Origin: Candidatus Eisenbergiella stercoravium
GTDB lineage: Bacteria; Bacillota; Clostridia; Lachnospirales; Lachnospiraceae
Assembly: GCA_019113175.1 (NCBI GenBank)
Contig: DXHY01000077.1
Coordinates: forward strand, 62,001 to 126,000
DNA length: 64,000 nt
Reading direction: 5' to 3'
Shown here: positions 16,653 through 25,789 of the stretch, piece by piece
Numbering within the stretch: position 1 is the stretch's first letter
Layout: each line of letters begins with the position of its first letter
Notes under the pieces: model-generated
Database searches by the model: none
What the model saw: only the letters and a program-made list of their open reading frames with translations
What the model was told of the DNA's origin: nothing
Translations under genes and position numbers: made by a program

Positions 16653-17516
16653 ATGGAAGAAATGCGTGGTCTGTTGGAACACTATGAGAAGAAGGGATAT
16701 CTGGATCATGATTTCAGAATGTTTCATCTGAAGGACGACGGACCGATGGAGATCGCATCCCACTATCACGATTTTGACAAGGTACTGCTGTTCCTGAGCG
16801 GAAATGCGGCCTATTCCATTGAAGGGAGAAGGTATGAGCTTCGTCCCCATGATATCGTTCTGGTGAACGCGGGCGAGCTCCATCGGCCCATCGTGCAGGC
16901 GGGCTGTCCCTATGAACGGATCATCATCTATATTTCTGCGGGCTTTCTTGCCGGATACCGGACGGACTCCTGTGATCTGCGTCTCTGCTTTCAGGAAGCA
17001 CAGAAGCGTCATGGAAATGTGCTGCGGGTGGAGAACCTGGAAAAAAGCAGTCTGTTTTCCGTGATCCGCCGTCTGGAACAGTCCTTTCAGGAGCAGGACT
17101 ATGGGAGAGAGCTGTACCAGAAGGTACTGTTTCTTGAATTCATGATTCTTTTAAACCGGGCGCTCCTTCACAACCGGGTGAATTATCTGGAAAATCAGGT
17201 GAGCAACCAGAAAATTGCTTCCATTATCGATCACATCAATGATCATCTCTCAGAAGAAATCACGGTGGATGGCCTTGCGGAACAGTTTTTTCTGAGCCGT
17301 TCCCACCTCATGCACCTGTTCAAGGCGGAGACCGGCTATTCCGTCGGCGCCTATATCAATGAAAAAAGGCTCCTGCTGTCCAAATCCCTGATTCAAAACG
17401 GGATGTCGGCAACAGAAGCCTGTTACGAAAGCGGGTTCCGCGACTATTCCACCTTCTGCAGGGCGTTTCGGAAGAAATATCAGACAACGCCCCGCAACGC
17501 GGGAAAACTGCTGTAA
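16653..17516 (+). CDS. AraC family transcriptional regulator
   Basis: 287-residue regulator with an N-terminal cupin-like sensor (ASHYHDFDKVLLFLSGNAAYSIEG in pieces, ELRPHDIVLVNAGELHRP) and a C-terminal double helix-turn-helix of about 100 residues (VDGLAEQFFLSRSHLMHLFK, then ACYESGFRDYSTFCRAFRKK). The His-rich cupin part resembles regulators that sense sugars or small ligands. Start ATG 16653 is selected because AGGGGG lies eight bases before it. The frame is open upstream to 16509, but that part reads like noise. No obvious target gene is adjacent. Confidence 0.88.
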   Translation: MEEMRGLLEHYEKKGYLDHDFRMFHLKDDGPMEIASHYHDFDKVLLFLSGNAAYSIEGRRYELRPHDIVLVNAGELHRPIVQAGCPYERIIIYISAGFLAGYRTDSCDLRLCFQEAQKRHGNVLRVENLEKSSLFSVIRRLEQSFQEQDYGRELYQKVLFLEFMILLNRALLHNRVNYLENQVSNQKIASIIDHINDHLSEEITVDGLAEQFFLSRSHLMHLFKAETGYSVGAYINEKRLLLSKSLIQNGMSATEACYESGFRDYSTFCRAFRKKYQTTPRNAGKLL

Positions 17517-17558
17517 CAGTTCGTGAAAAATAAACAGCAGACAGGAAAAATGAAAAGC

Positions 17559-17915
17559 TTACAGTTCAGAGGGGTCAATCCTTCTGCCGTCGCGCCAGAT
17601 GCGCTCCAGATCATAGAACAGCCGGTTTTCCCGGTCAAAAACATGGACGATGATGTCGCCATAATCCATCAATACCCAATTGGCGGTGTTATACCCTTCT
17701 ATCTGGCGTGGGGATGCGCCTGCACGTCCCAGTTTCTCTTCCACGTTGTCGGCGAGCGCCTGAACCTGGTTGCGGTTATTTCCGCTGGCGATCAGAAAAT
17801 AATCGGCCAGAACGGTAACGCCGCTGATATCGATTACGCTGATGTCCTCCGCCTTCTTTTCCTCCAGCGCTTCTTTGGCGAGCTTCGCCATTTCCTTCGC
17901 GTTCATTTCGGTCAT
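17559..17915 (-). CDS. rsfS: Ribosome silencing factor RsfS
   Basis: Binds ribosomal protein L14 on the 50S subunit and blocks subunit joining when nutrients are limiting. The 118-residue protein carries the conserved blocks DISGVTVLADYFLIASGNN and WVLMDYGDIIVHVFD. It is the last gene of the conserved rplU to rsfS block, and its ATG overlaps the yqeK stop (TAATG), with AAAGGAGG inside the end of yqeK serving as ribosome site. Confidence 0.95.
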   Translation of the reverse strand: MTEMNAKEMAKLAKEALEEKKAEDISVIDISGVTVLADYFLIASGNNRNQVQALADNVEEKLGRAGASPRQIEGYNTANWVLMDYGDIIVHVFDRENRLFYDLERIWRDGRRIDPSEL

Positions 17916-18556
17916 TAACGGCCTCCTTTCTCTCTTTCGGCCCTGTAGTATTCATAGGTCTGCTGTGTCATGGGATCAATCTCTGCCTTGGATGCGGACA
18001 GATAGGCCAGAGTATCCCGAAGGATCAGAAACAGGCATTCATCCAGATCTTCAAAGGCCAGTTTTCTCGCCTGCGGAAGATTTGGAGCCTGATTTCTTCC
18101 CGGTTCGATGTAATCCGCAATGTAGAGGATCTTGTCCAGAAGCCGCATCTCCGGCTTCCCGGTGGTGTGCCAGGTGATCGCGTCCAGTATCTCCCGGTCC
18201 TCGATACCGTATTTGTGCCAGGCAAGAAAGCTTCCTACTTTGGCATGGAGAAGGGACGGATTCTTCTGCTCCGCGGCGTTGATGGCGATACTGTGCCTGT
18301 GGCAGATCCGGATCTGCTTCTCACTGCTTAAGTTTTTTGCACAGTCATGAAGAAGCCCGGCAATCTGCGCTTTTTTCATATCCGCACCATAACGCATGGC
18401 GAGCGCCGCTGCCGTAAAGGCAACGCCAAGCGTGTGTTCATAGCGCTTGGGGGTAAGCTCGCGTTCCATGCATTTACGCAGGCTGACAGGATCGCAGTCA
18501 ATCTTCTCCGCTTTTTTCTGCATCTCTTTTTTCGCACCCTCTGTCCTGCTGCTCAT
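17915..18556 (-). CDS. yqeK: HD-domain nucleotidase YqeK
   Basis: HD-superfamily phosphohydrolase of the YqeK family, which cleaves diadenosine tetraphosphate (Ap4A) to ADP. The metal-binding HD motif is in AGLLHDCAKN, with HTLGVAFTAAALA before it and ADYIEPGR, typical of YqeK, downstream. ATG 18556 overlaps the nadD stop in an ATGA arrangement. The protein is 213 residues, near the family norm. The frame is open far upstream within nadD, but that part is not part of the gene. Confidence 0.92.
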   Translation of the reverse strand: MSSRTEGAKKEMQKKAEKIDCDPVSLRKCMERELTPKRYEHTLGVAFTAAALAMRYGADMKKAQIAGLLHDCAKNLSSEKQIRICHRHSIAINAAEQKNPSLLHAKVGSFLAWHKYGIEDREILDAITWHTTGKPEMRLLDKILYIADYIEPGRNQAPNLPQARKLAFEDLDECLFLILRDTLAYLSASKAEIDPMTQQTYEYYRAEREKGGR

Positions 18557-19260
18557 TTTGAAATCTCCTCTTCTGCCCGTTTTCCTGCTTCCTGTTTTTC
18601 CTCTGCGGGAATATGCTGTTCTGCCGCAACGCGGTAAAGACCGTTTTCTTCGATATACTTCCGCACCCGTTCCGGAACCAGATAACGGATGGAACGTCCT
18701 TCCTGAATCCTTCTTCGAATATCGGAGGAAGAGATTTCCACGTTGCCGGAAGGAATCAGAAAGATATTTGCCCGGTATTTTTCCCGCAGCCGTCTGGCCT
18801 GTTCGGAAAGACGGCTGTTTCCACAATCATCCCGGACGGCGGCGAGCACAGTCGCTTTCTGAAATATGATCTCCGGGTCCTTCCAGGTTTCCATGGCAAA
18901 TAGGCTGTCTGCGCCCACAAGGAAAAAGTATTCCGCATCAGGATTCTGTTTTTCGAGCTGATCCAGGGTCTCACAGGTATAGGTATAGCCCGGACGACGG
19001 AGCTCGATATCTGAAACCTGAAAATGCGGATTATCTTCGATGGCAAGCGCCGTCATGCGCAGCCGGGTGGCCGCGTCCAGAATGGCAGACTGTTCCTTCA
19101 TGTAGGAACAGCCGCTGGGGATGAACAGAACCTGATCCAGTCCAAAGGCGGAATAGGCGTTTTCCGCCAGGAGCAGGTGGCCGATGTGGATGGGATTAAA
19201 TGTCCCGCCCATGATGCCTATCCGCTGTACGCCTGTTCTTACATCATCTGGGAAGCTCAA
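18553..19260 (-). CDS. nadD: Nicotinate-nucleotide adenylyltransferase
   Basis: Transfers AMP from ATP to nicotinate mononucleotide in NAD synthesis. The nucleotidyltransferase signature GGTFNPIHIGHL with its HxGH motif is near the N-terminus, and ISSSDIRRRI, the second signature, near the C-terminus. FLVGADSLFAMETWKDPE fits NadD. A tail of about 30 charged residues after YIEENGLY is longer than usual. It starts inside the yhbY gene (17-base overlap), so translation is probably coupled. Confidence 0.95.
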   Translation of the reverse strand: MSFPDDVRTGVQRIGIMGGTFNPIHIGHLLLAENAYSAFGLDQVLFIPSGCSYMKEQSAILDAATRLRMTALAIEDNPHFQVSDIELRRPGYTYTCETLDQLEKQNPDAEYFFLVGADSLFAMETWKDPEIIFQKATVLAAVRDDCGNSRLSEQARRLREKYRANIFLIPSGNVEISSSDIRRRIQEGRSIRYLVPERVRKYIEENGLYRVAAEQHIPAEEKQEAGKRAEEEISK

Positions 19261-19552
19261 TCTTTTTATGCTCCTTGCTTTCCTTATACAGCACGATCTT
19301 TCTTCCGATCACCTGGACGAGCTGGGACTGGGTGCGTTCCGCGAGCATGGCGCCAAGCTGATTCGGATCGTCAAAGCAGTTCTTCAGAACGGTTACCTTG
19401 ATCAGCTCTTTTTTATTGAATGCCTCGGCAACCGCCTGTGTTACCTCTGGCGTAAGGCTGCCCTTTCCGATCTGGAACACCGGCTCCAGGTTCCCGGCAA
19501 GGCTTTTCAGATAGGCTCTCTGTTTGCTTGTCATAGCTACCTCTCTTTTCAA
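19244..19552 (-). CDS. yhbY: YhbY family RNA-binding protein
   Basis: Single CRM-domain protein of 102 residues that associates with pre-50S ribosomal particles. Family text: LTSKQRAYLKSLAGNLEPVFQIGKG-like start and the GxxG RNA-binding loop region near LIKVTVLKNC, then LVQVIGRKIVLYKES. It lies between obgE and nadD, the standard order. Confidence 0.93.
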   Translation of the reverse strand: MKREVAMTSKQRAYLKSLAGNLEPVFQIGKGSLTPEVTQAVAEAFNKKELIKVTVLKNCFDDPNQLGAMLAERTQSQLVQVIGRKIVLYKESKEHKKIELPR

Positions 19553-19591
19553 ATGTCGGCGCGCCGGTCAGACGCAGGCCGCATTAAGGCT

Positions 19592-20962
<1,371 letters not shown>

Positions 20963-21247
20963 TTACTGTTCTACAGGATAAACGGAAGCCTGCTTCCTGT
21001 CTCTTCCCTTTCTTTCGAATCTCAGTATACCGTCAACCGTTGCGAACAACGTATCATCGCCGCCGCGTCCAACGTTCACGCCGGGATGAATCTTCGTTCC
21101 GCGCTGTCTGTAAAGGATATTTCCTGCCTTTACAAACTGTCCGTCGGCTCTTTTAGCGCCAAGTCTCTTGGACTCGGAATCTCTGCCGTTCTTCGTGGAA
21201 CCAACACCCTTTTTATGAGCAAAAAACTGAAGGTTCAGCTGTAACAT
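20963..21247 (-). CDS. rpmA: 50S ribosomal protein L27
   Basis: L27, a component of the peptidyl transferase centre region. The N-terminus reads [21 protein letters not shown]. Firmicute L27 has an N-terminal extension ending in FFA that is removed by the protease Prp, and that cleavage site (FFAHKKG) is intact here, with prp as its upstream neighbour. 94 residues is normal. Confidence 0.97.
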   Translation of the reverse strand: MLQLNLQFFAHKKGVGSTKNGRDSESKRLGAKRADGQFVKAGNILYRQRGTKIHPGVNVGRGGDDTLFATVDGILRFERKGRDRKQASVYPVEQ

Positions 21248-21251
21248 GGAT

Positions 21252-21581
21252 TTACACCTCCTCGAATTGAAGTTTCAGGTATTTTCTGCCATACTGATCT
21301 TTTACGTCCTTTAAACCCAGCACCATGGAATCCATCAACAGGGATGCTTCTCTGCTGATTTCATCAGGAAAGGCTACATCAATCAGACCTTTCTCCTCTT
21401 CTGTCTCCACCCGCATCTCATCCTGCGTAAAGCGTTCAATGGAATTGATGGTGTTGATGACCAGAATGGAAACGGCTGCACAGACGATATCACTTCCCGC
21501 GACCGCATAGCCGCTGTGCCCGCTGCAGGTAAAACCCGTATAGGCTCCGGCGCTGTTTTTTTTGACCGTTACTGTCGTCAT
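21252..21581 (-). CDS. prp: Ribosomal-processing cysteine protease Prp
   Basis: Cysteine protease (formerly YsxB) that removes the N-terminal extension of L27. The catalytic His is in CSGHSGYA and the catalytic Cys in [10 protein letters not shown]. 109 residues. It sits between rplU and rpmA, four bases before rpmA, as in other Firmicutes. Confidence 0.95.
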   Translation of the reverse strand: MTTVTVKKNSAGAYTGFTCSGHSGYAVAGSDIVCAAVSILVINTINSIERFTQDEMRVETEEEKGLIDVAFPDEISREASLLMDSMVLGLKDVKDQYGRKYLKLQFEEV

Positions 21582-21591
21582 GGCTGAAAGA

Positions 21592-21897
21592 TTAAGCGTT
21601 GATCTTTTCGATCTTAACCTGCGTGTAAGGCTGTCTGTGACCGTTCTTCTTGTGATAGCCGGTTTTTCTCTTATACTTGTAGACGATAACTTTCTTGCCT
21701 TTGCCTTCGCCTACAACAGTAGCGGAAACCGTAGCGTTCGCAACATCTGCGCCTACCTTCAGGCCGTTGTCGCTCACTGCCACCACCTGGTCAAACGTTA
21801 CAGTGTCTCCAGTCGCAGCGTTCAGCTTCTCTACCTTGAGAACATCGCCTTCGGAAACCTTGTACTGTTTTCCACCTGTTGCAATAATTGCGTACAT
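21592..21897 (-). CDS. rplU: 50S ribosomal protein L21
   Basis: Large-subunit protein of 101 residues starting [18 protein letters not shown] and ending with [17 protein letters not shown], both diagnostic. AGGAGGT lies five bases before the ATG at 21897. It is the first gene of the rplU-prp-rpmA unit, driven by a strong promoter about 95 bases upstream. Confidence 0.97.
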   Translation of the reverse strand: MYAIIATGGKQYKVSEGDVLKVEKLNAATGDTVTFDQVVAVSDNGLKVGADVANATVSATVVGEGKGKKVIVYKYKRKTGYHKKNGHRQPYTQVKIEKINA

Positions 21898-21983
21898 AGG
21901 GCACCTCCTATTTCTCAAACTCGCTGACTGCGGTGATGTGCGGCCTGCGGCCGGACATACTTTTACCCCGTCATGCGGCATAC
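21898..21983 (-). ncRNA. Probable L21 leader (autoregulatory 5' UTR)
   Basis: The transcript from the promoter at 21990-22018 has a leader of about 85 bases before rplU. It contains a GC-rich hairpin (GGCCGCAGGCC core near 21947-21959) and a structured 3' part that precedes the ribosome site. Firmicute rplU genes often have an L21-binding leader, but I cannot match the consensus structure by eye. Confidence 0.4.
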
Positions 21984-21989
21984 TCATAA

Positions 21990-22018
21990 ATCATAGCATC
22001 GAAGGGGAAAAGTGTCAA
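21990..22018 (-). promoter_or_regulatory. Strong sigma-A promoter for rplU-prp-rpmA
   Basis: On the minus strand: perfect TTGACA (22013-22018), 17-base spacer, TATGAT (21990-21995). One of the best promoter matches in the window. Confidence 0.9.
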
Positions 22019-22061
22019 TCTTTTTTTGCCGAAAACTTATCCGAAAACTTTTCTTTTTTTC

Positions 22062-22733
22062 TTAATTCTCCAAATTTAACAGATGACCAATATCATCTGT
22101 TGATATTTCATCCATGAGCTCATGATAAAACATTACCATTATTTCTTTTCTGCGCTGCGCTGTTTCAAAAGCCTCCGGCGTATAAAACGTTTCATATAAC
22201 CTGCTTAGTTTGAAATGGTATTCTTTCAGAAAGGACTCCGGCTCATTTCTGTCCTTTCCATCATATATCCGTTTTTCGGCGTCCACGGCATACAAGGGCT
22301 CGCCTGCCTGTCCTTTATAGAGTAATGTACGGGAAATTCCCAACGCTCCGGTAACATCCAGTTTGTCTGCATCAAAAAGGATTTTGGCCTCTATTGATTC
22401 GGGCTGACGGTCAGTCCTGAATCGATGGGTTGTGATACACTCCTGAATATGCTTACAGTCTTTTTCGTTCCAGCCCAGGCTCCTCATAATTTCATACGCC
22501 ATTTTTCCGCCCTCTTCAGCATGACACAGCCGGGGATTCTGGAACTGTTTCATCCTGCCAATATCATGGAGAAGGCAGCTTGCAATCAAAATATCCTGAT
22601 TCACTTCAGGATATCCCTTTGCTATTTGCAAGGCCTGATACAGCACCCGATAAATATGCATGGGATCATGGGCGGCATCTTTCATGAAACTCAGCATATA
22701 TTTTTCGATTGTATGGTATGTTTTTTTATCCAT
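22062..22733 (-). CDS. HD-domain phosphohydrolase
   Basis: 223-residue HD-superfamily protein. Ligands are visible in order: HDPMHIYRVL (first His), LLHDIGRMKQF (HD), HAEEGGKMAYEI and a late Asp in LFDADKLDVTGA, the pattern of small YedJ/YpgQ-type metal-dependent phosphohydrolases. The substrate is unknown. Start ATG 22733 has AGGAGG nine bases upstream. That ribosome site sits at the very edge of a degraded copy of a radical SAM gene's 5' end, and the frame stays open into that copy. Confidence 0.88.
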   Translation of the reverse strand: MDKKTYHTIEKYMLSFMKDAAHDPMHIYRVLYQALQIAKGYPEVNQDILIASCLLHDIGRMKQFQNPRLCHAEEGGKMAYEIMRSLGWNEKDCKHIQECITTHRFRTDRQPESIEAKILFDADKLDVTGALGISRTLLYKGQAGEPLYAVDAEKRIYDGKDRNEPESFLKEYHFKLSRLYETFYTPEAFETAQRRKEIMVMFYHELMDEISTDDIGHLLNLEN

Positions 22734-22744
22734 GCGTGTTGCCT

Positions 22745-23095
22745 CCTGAAGGATGTTGGTGCGGTGTATTTCATATTGACTGATGATTTTCAGGAGTGAA
22801 AATCCTTCACTGAATCCTGGCTTCCCAGGAAAAACGGCGGGATGTATCGTATCGCTCCTGCAAAATTTTATCCAGATCCACCCAAAGGAAAACAGATTTT
22901 TTTCGCGCCATATGTCATCCCCAGCTGTTGAACATGTCACAAAGGATCTGGATTCCGAGATGGGACATACCAATTTCGTACACGTCCGGGAAGCACGTGG
23001 CAAAACGGGCTTCACTTTTTCAGAATCTTTCATCACTGGGTTGATCCAGCTGCCGATGTGGCGGATGGGGTTTTCAATTTCCAACAAAAGTGGGG
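22745..23095 (-). pseudogene. Degraded duplicate of the 5' end of the B12-type radical SAM gene
   Basis: The minus strand here matches the first ~120 codons of the intact gene that starts at 28665. Readable pieces, in shifting frames: LLEIENPIRHIG against LLEIEKPARYIG, NPVMKDSEKV against NSVMKDPQKV, TCFPDVYEIGMSHLGIQIL against AMCFPDVYEIGMSHLGIQIL, then WVDLDKI and TNILQ. Several frameshifts and stops break it. The similarity ends at the codons for TNILQ, right where the HD gene's ribosome site begins. Confidence 0.88.
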
Positions 23096-23114
23096 ATTCG
23101 GAATGCATGTGTTA

Positions 23115-23143
23115 TTGACACTGTCGATGATTGGTATTATACT
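23115..23143 (+). promoter_or_regulatory. Strong sigma-A promoter for the leader/GNAT unit
   Basis: Perfect TTGACA (23115-23120), 17-base spacer, TATACT (23138-23143). The transcript has an unusually long leader of about 225 bases before the GNAT start. Confidence 0.85.
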
Positions 23144-23163
23144 CATATAAAATCAAATAGAAA

Positions 23164-23289
23164 GCGAGGTACCTGATTATGAGAAAAAACAGAACTAATA
23201 TAAAATCTGAATATCTTTTAAGGACCTCGGTTACATTATAATAGTTTTGAGAGTTTTTTTGCCGTGGTTTGTTAAGCCGCGGCTTTTTT
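23164..23289 (+). promoter_or_regulatory. Attenuator-like leader with a terminator before a GNAT gene
   Basis: Elements in order: an early arm CGAGGTACCT (23165-23174) that contains the leader peptide's ribosome site, the leader peptide, a matching arm AGGACCTCG (23221-23229) inside its last codons, and an intrinsic terminator (GCCGTGG 23261-23267 with CCGCGGC 23277-23283, one G-U pair, then six T). Ribosome stalling or passage on the peptide would change which pairings form, the logic of translational attenuation upstream of antibiotic-resistance genes. Confidence 0.65.
23179..23241 (+). CDS. Putative 20-residue leader peptide
   Basis: ATG to TAA, encoding MRKNRTNIKSEYLLRTSVTL. GAGGT lies about nine bases before the ATG, and the peptide's final codons form the second arm of the hairpin that can hide that site. 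Length, position and overlap with the terminator region point to a regulatory peptide rather than a functional product. I do not recognise its family. Confidence 0.55.
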   Translation: MRKNRTNIKSEYLLRTSVTL

Positions 23290-23374
23290 GTTTTCTGATG
23301 TAATCTTCTGTCCTTTATAGATGTTCATACAAGACCAACCTGCTAATTAGTCAGGATAATGTATGGAGGAATTT

Positions 23375-23821
23375 ATGATTAATCTCAGAAAAATTACAGA
23401 AGAAAATTTTATTGACGCATTTCATCTAAAACTTGCCCCTGAACAGGAGCGCTTTGTTTCACATCCGATTCGCAGTCTCGCACAGGCTTATGTCTACAGA
23501 GAGCAATGCCAGCCTTTTGGAATATATGAAGGTGATACTATGGTTGGCTATGTTATGGTCGTTTATGATTATGATATCCCTGAATATGATATATGGCACA
23601 TGATGATTGATATATCGAATCAGAGACAGGGCTATGGCGGAGCTGCATTGGAGCGTGTACTTGAATATATCAAAGCCAAACCTTTTGGCGCTTCAAACCG
23701 GATCGCCTTAACCTGTAACAGAGATAACATCCAGGCGCTAAAGTTATATAAAAGCAGAGGCTTTACAGAGACCGGAACAGTGGACGAAGATGAAATAGAA
23801 CTATCTTTGATGATGCAGTAA
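23375..23821 (+). CDS. GNAT acetyltransferase, polyamine-type (BltD/PaiA-like)
   Basis: 148-residue GNAT. The layout RKITEENFIDAFHLKL...GYVMVVYD...HMMIDISNQRQGYGGAALERVLEYI...NRDNIQALKLYKSRGFTETG is typical of spermidine/spermine-type acetyltransferases, with the acetyl-CoA loop RQGYGG. Start ATG 23375 is chosen over the in-frame ATG at 23363 because GGAGG lies between them. A related, decayed GNAT is found at 43.6-43.9 kb. The leader upstream suggests drug- or stress-induced expression. Confidence 0.85.
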   Translation: MINLRKITEENFIDAFHLKLAPEQERFVSHPIRSLAQAYVYREQCQPFGIYEGDTMVGYVMVVYDYDIPEYDIWHMMIDISNQRQGYGGAALERVLEYIKAKPFGASNRIALTCNRDNIQALKLYKSRGFTETGTVDEDEIELSLMMQ

Positions 23822-23844
23822 CTATATACTGTCGAAAAAATCCT

Positions 23845-24450
23845 TCAAGCCTCTCCAGCCTTCCCCCGGCCCGGCAGGCCGCCGTTTTTGAAAAACCAGG
23901 CGACGGTCTGGGAACGGGAGCTGAAGGTTTCCGTTTTCAACATTTCTCCGATCTGCTCTCTGGTGTAAAAATCAGCGGAGATTTCCTCATTTTCAGAAAG
24001 GCGGGGGCAATCCACACAGGCGGCGCCTGTGCGGGGCTTACCCTCCGCTTCCAGAAACACCAGCCAGGTGGCTGTATCGGAAAAGCCCACTGCCGAATAG
24101 GAAGGGGGAAGGATATCGAGAAAACGGGCCACACGCAGGCCGGTTTCCTCATACAGCTCTCTTCTGGCACAGTCCTCCACGCTTTCGCCTTCTTCCAGCA
24201 TGCCGGCGCAGAGGTTGTAGATGGTCCGGTTGATGCTCATGCGGAATTCCTTAAGAAGAAGGAGTCTGTCGTCCTTCCAGGCGACAATGGTGACGCCGCT
24301 CACATGGGTTCCGATCTCGGAAGGGGCATTCAGAGCATTGCGGCTTACCATCTCAAAGGTCTTTTCCCTGCCTGCGCGGTTTTCATAAGTCAGCTCGTAG
24401 CCATGCAGATATTTTCCTTCAAACCGTTTTTTCATGCCAAGCAGTTTCAT
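23845..24450 (-). CDS. NUDIX hydrolase
   Basis: 201-residue NUDIX protein, probably an ADP-sugar pyrophosphatase-like enzyme. The Nudix box runs GMLEEGESVEDCARRELYEETGL, with the REL(Y)EE(T)G core that binds the divalent metals intact. FRMSINRTIYNLCAG before it is typical of the ADP-ribose group. Its ATG at 24450 overlaps the rng stop in an ATGA arrangement, so it is translated in one operon with rng and the two genes upstream. Confidence 0.9.
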   Translation of the reverse strand: MKLLGMKKRFEGKYLHGYELTYENRAGREKTFEMVSRNALNAPSEIGTHVSGVTIVAWKDDRLLLLKEFRMSINRTIYNLCAGMLEEGESVEDCARRELYEETGLRVARFLDILPPSYSAVGFSDTATWLVFLEAEGKPRTGAACVDCPRLSENEEISADFYTREQIGEMLKTETFSSRSQTVAWFFKNGGLPGRGKAGEA

Positions 24451-25787
24451 GATCCCACTTCCTTCGAGGGCATTCCACATGCAGCTCCCTCTGCCGTTGC
24501 TTCTGTTACCGTAAACCCTGCCAGTTGTTCGTAGATGCTGCGGCGGACCTTTTTCCGGGTGATTTCCACCAGACCCAGAGGCGTCATGTCCACCAGCACA
24601 GCTTTGACAGGATCTTTTTTCAGCTCCGCGGAAAGAAGCTGAAGAAGCTCCTTTTCATCCTCTTTTTTCTCCATGTTGATGAAATCCACAAGGATGATGC
24701 CGGAAAGGTTGCGCAGACGAAGCTGTCTTGCAATCTCCAGAGTGGCTTCCCGGTTGATCAGGCGGAAGGTGTCACGAGCTCCCTTTTTACCCGCATATTT
24801 TCCGGAATTGACGTCGATGACCGTGAGCGCTTCCGTGGGTTCGATGACCAGATAGCCGCCGCTTTTCAGCCAGACCCGTTTCCCGCAGGCCTCCCGGATT
24901 TTCGCGGGAAGGCCGTAGAGGCTCTGGAGGGAAACGGCGGTGTCCTGGTACAGGTGCAGGGCGGGAAGAGCTTCCGGACAGGAATGCTCCATCCAGGTAC
25001 GGATCTGCTCATACAGGGCGGGATCGTCGGTGAGGATTTCTTCATATGCTTCCTGCGGCGTGTCCCGGATTTCGGCGAGATATCCGCTCTCCGGCCGGTA
25101 CAGACAGCTGTAGCAGGTCCGCATGCCGGCCGTCTGCCACAGTTCTTCTGCCTGGCGGATCAGACCCCGGGCCTCCCGGATCAGGGGAGCGTAATCGGCC
25201 TCAGCAGCTTCTTCAGCATTGGTCCGCACGATCAGGCTGCAGCCGTGCGAAGTCAGACTGTCTTCCCGGATATCCGCTGTGGCAAGGGCTTCTGTAATCT
25301 GAAGTCTGGAATCTTCGGAAAGCTTTCCGGAAAACTGCAGGCGGCTTCTCTCCTTTCCCGGAAAAACCACCGCATAACGGCCCGCCAGGGAAATCTCCGT
25401 GGTGAGCACCGGCTCCTTGGTCTTGACCGCTTCCCGGTCCACCTGCACCAGCAGCTCATCCCCGGCGAGAATCCGGCCATCGGGCTTCCGGTTTAGGATC
25501 CGGGCAGATTCCATATGGGAAAGGGGTAAAAAAGCGCGCTGGCACTTTGTAAGCTCCACGAAAGCGGCATTGATGTTTTTCGCCACATTCATCACCTTGC
25601 CCACATAAATACTGTTCAGCTGCGCGGTCAGCGTGCCGCCGTTTCCTTCATCTCCCGTTTCGTCCGGCCAGGCGGAAAGCGCGGCAAGCCGGCCATCTGA
25701 AAGGAGCAGGGACAGAATCCTGTTTTTTTCTTTCAGAAGAATCCGGACCGATTTTGATTTTTTCAGGGGGGAAACCTCCTTGACCAT
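24447..25787 (-). CDS. rng: Ribonuclease E/G family protein
   Basis: Endoribonuclease of the RNase G type, 446 residues, for rRNA and mRNA processing. An S1-like segment near residues 50-110 (NSIYVGKVMNVAKNINAAFVEL) is followed by the RNase H-like and DNase I-like catalytic parts: YLVIEPTEALTVIDVNSGKY and GIILVDFINMEKKED give the two metal-binding aspartates. No long C-terminal scaffold as in RNase E. It is the third gene of a unit with the radical SAM and DUF2344 genes, a Firmicute arrangement. Confidence 0.9.
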   Translation of the reverse strand: MVKEVSPLKKSKSVRILLKEKNRILSLLLSDGRLAALSAWPDETGDEGNGGTLTAQLNSIYVGKVMNVAKNINAAFVELTKCQRAFLPLSHMESARILNRKPDGRILAGDELLVQVDREAVKTKEPVLTTEISLAGRYAVVFPGKERSRLQFSGKLSEDSRLQITEALATADIREDSLTSHGCSLIVRTNAEEAAEADYAPLIREARGLIRQAEELWQTAGMRTCYSCLYRPESGYLAEIRDTPQEAYEEILTDDPALYEQIRTWMEHSCPEALPALHLYQDTAVSLQSLYGLPAKIREACGKRVWLKSGGYLVIEPTEALTVIDVNSGKYAGKKGARDTFRLINREATLEIARQLRLRNLSGIILVDFINMEKKEDEKELLQLLSAELKKDPVKAVLVDMTPLGLVEITRKKVRRSIYEQLAGFTVTEATAEGAACGMPSKEVGS

Positions 25788-25789
25788 GG

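Noticed and set aside
22734..23108. N-terminal extension of the HD protein to 348 residues
   Set aside because: The extra 125 residues are a frameshifted reading of the decayed radical SAM copy. A good ribosome site precedes ATG 22733.
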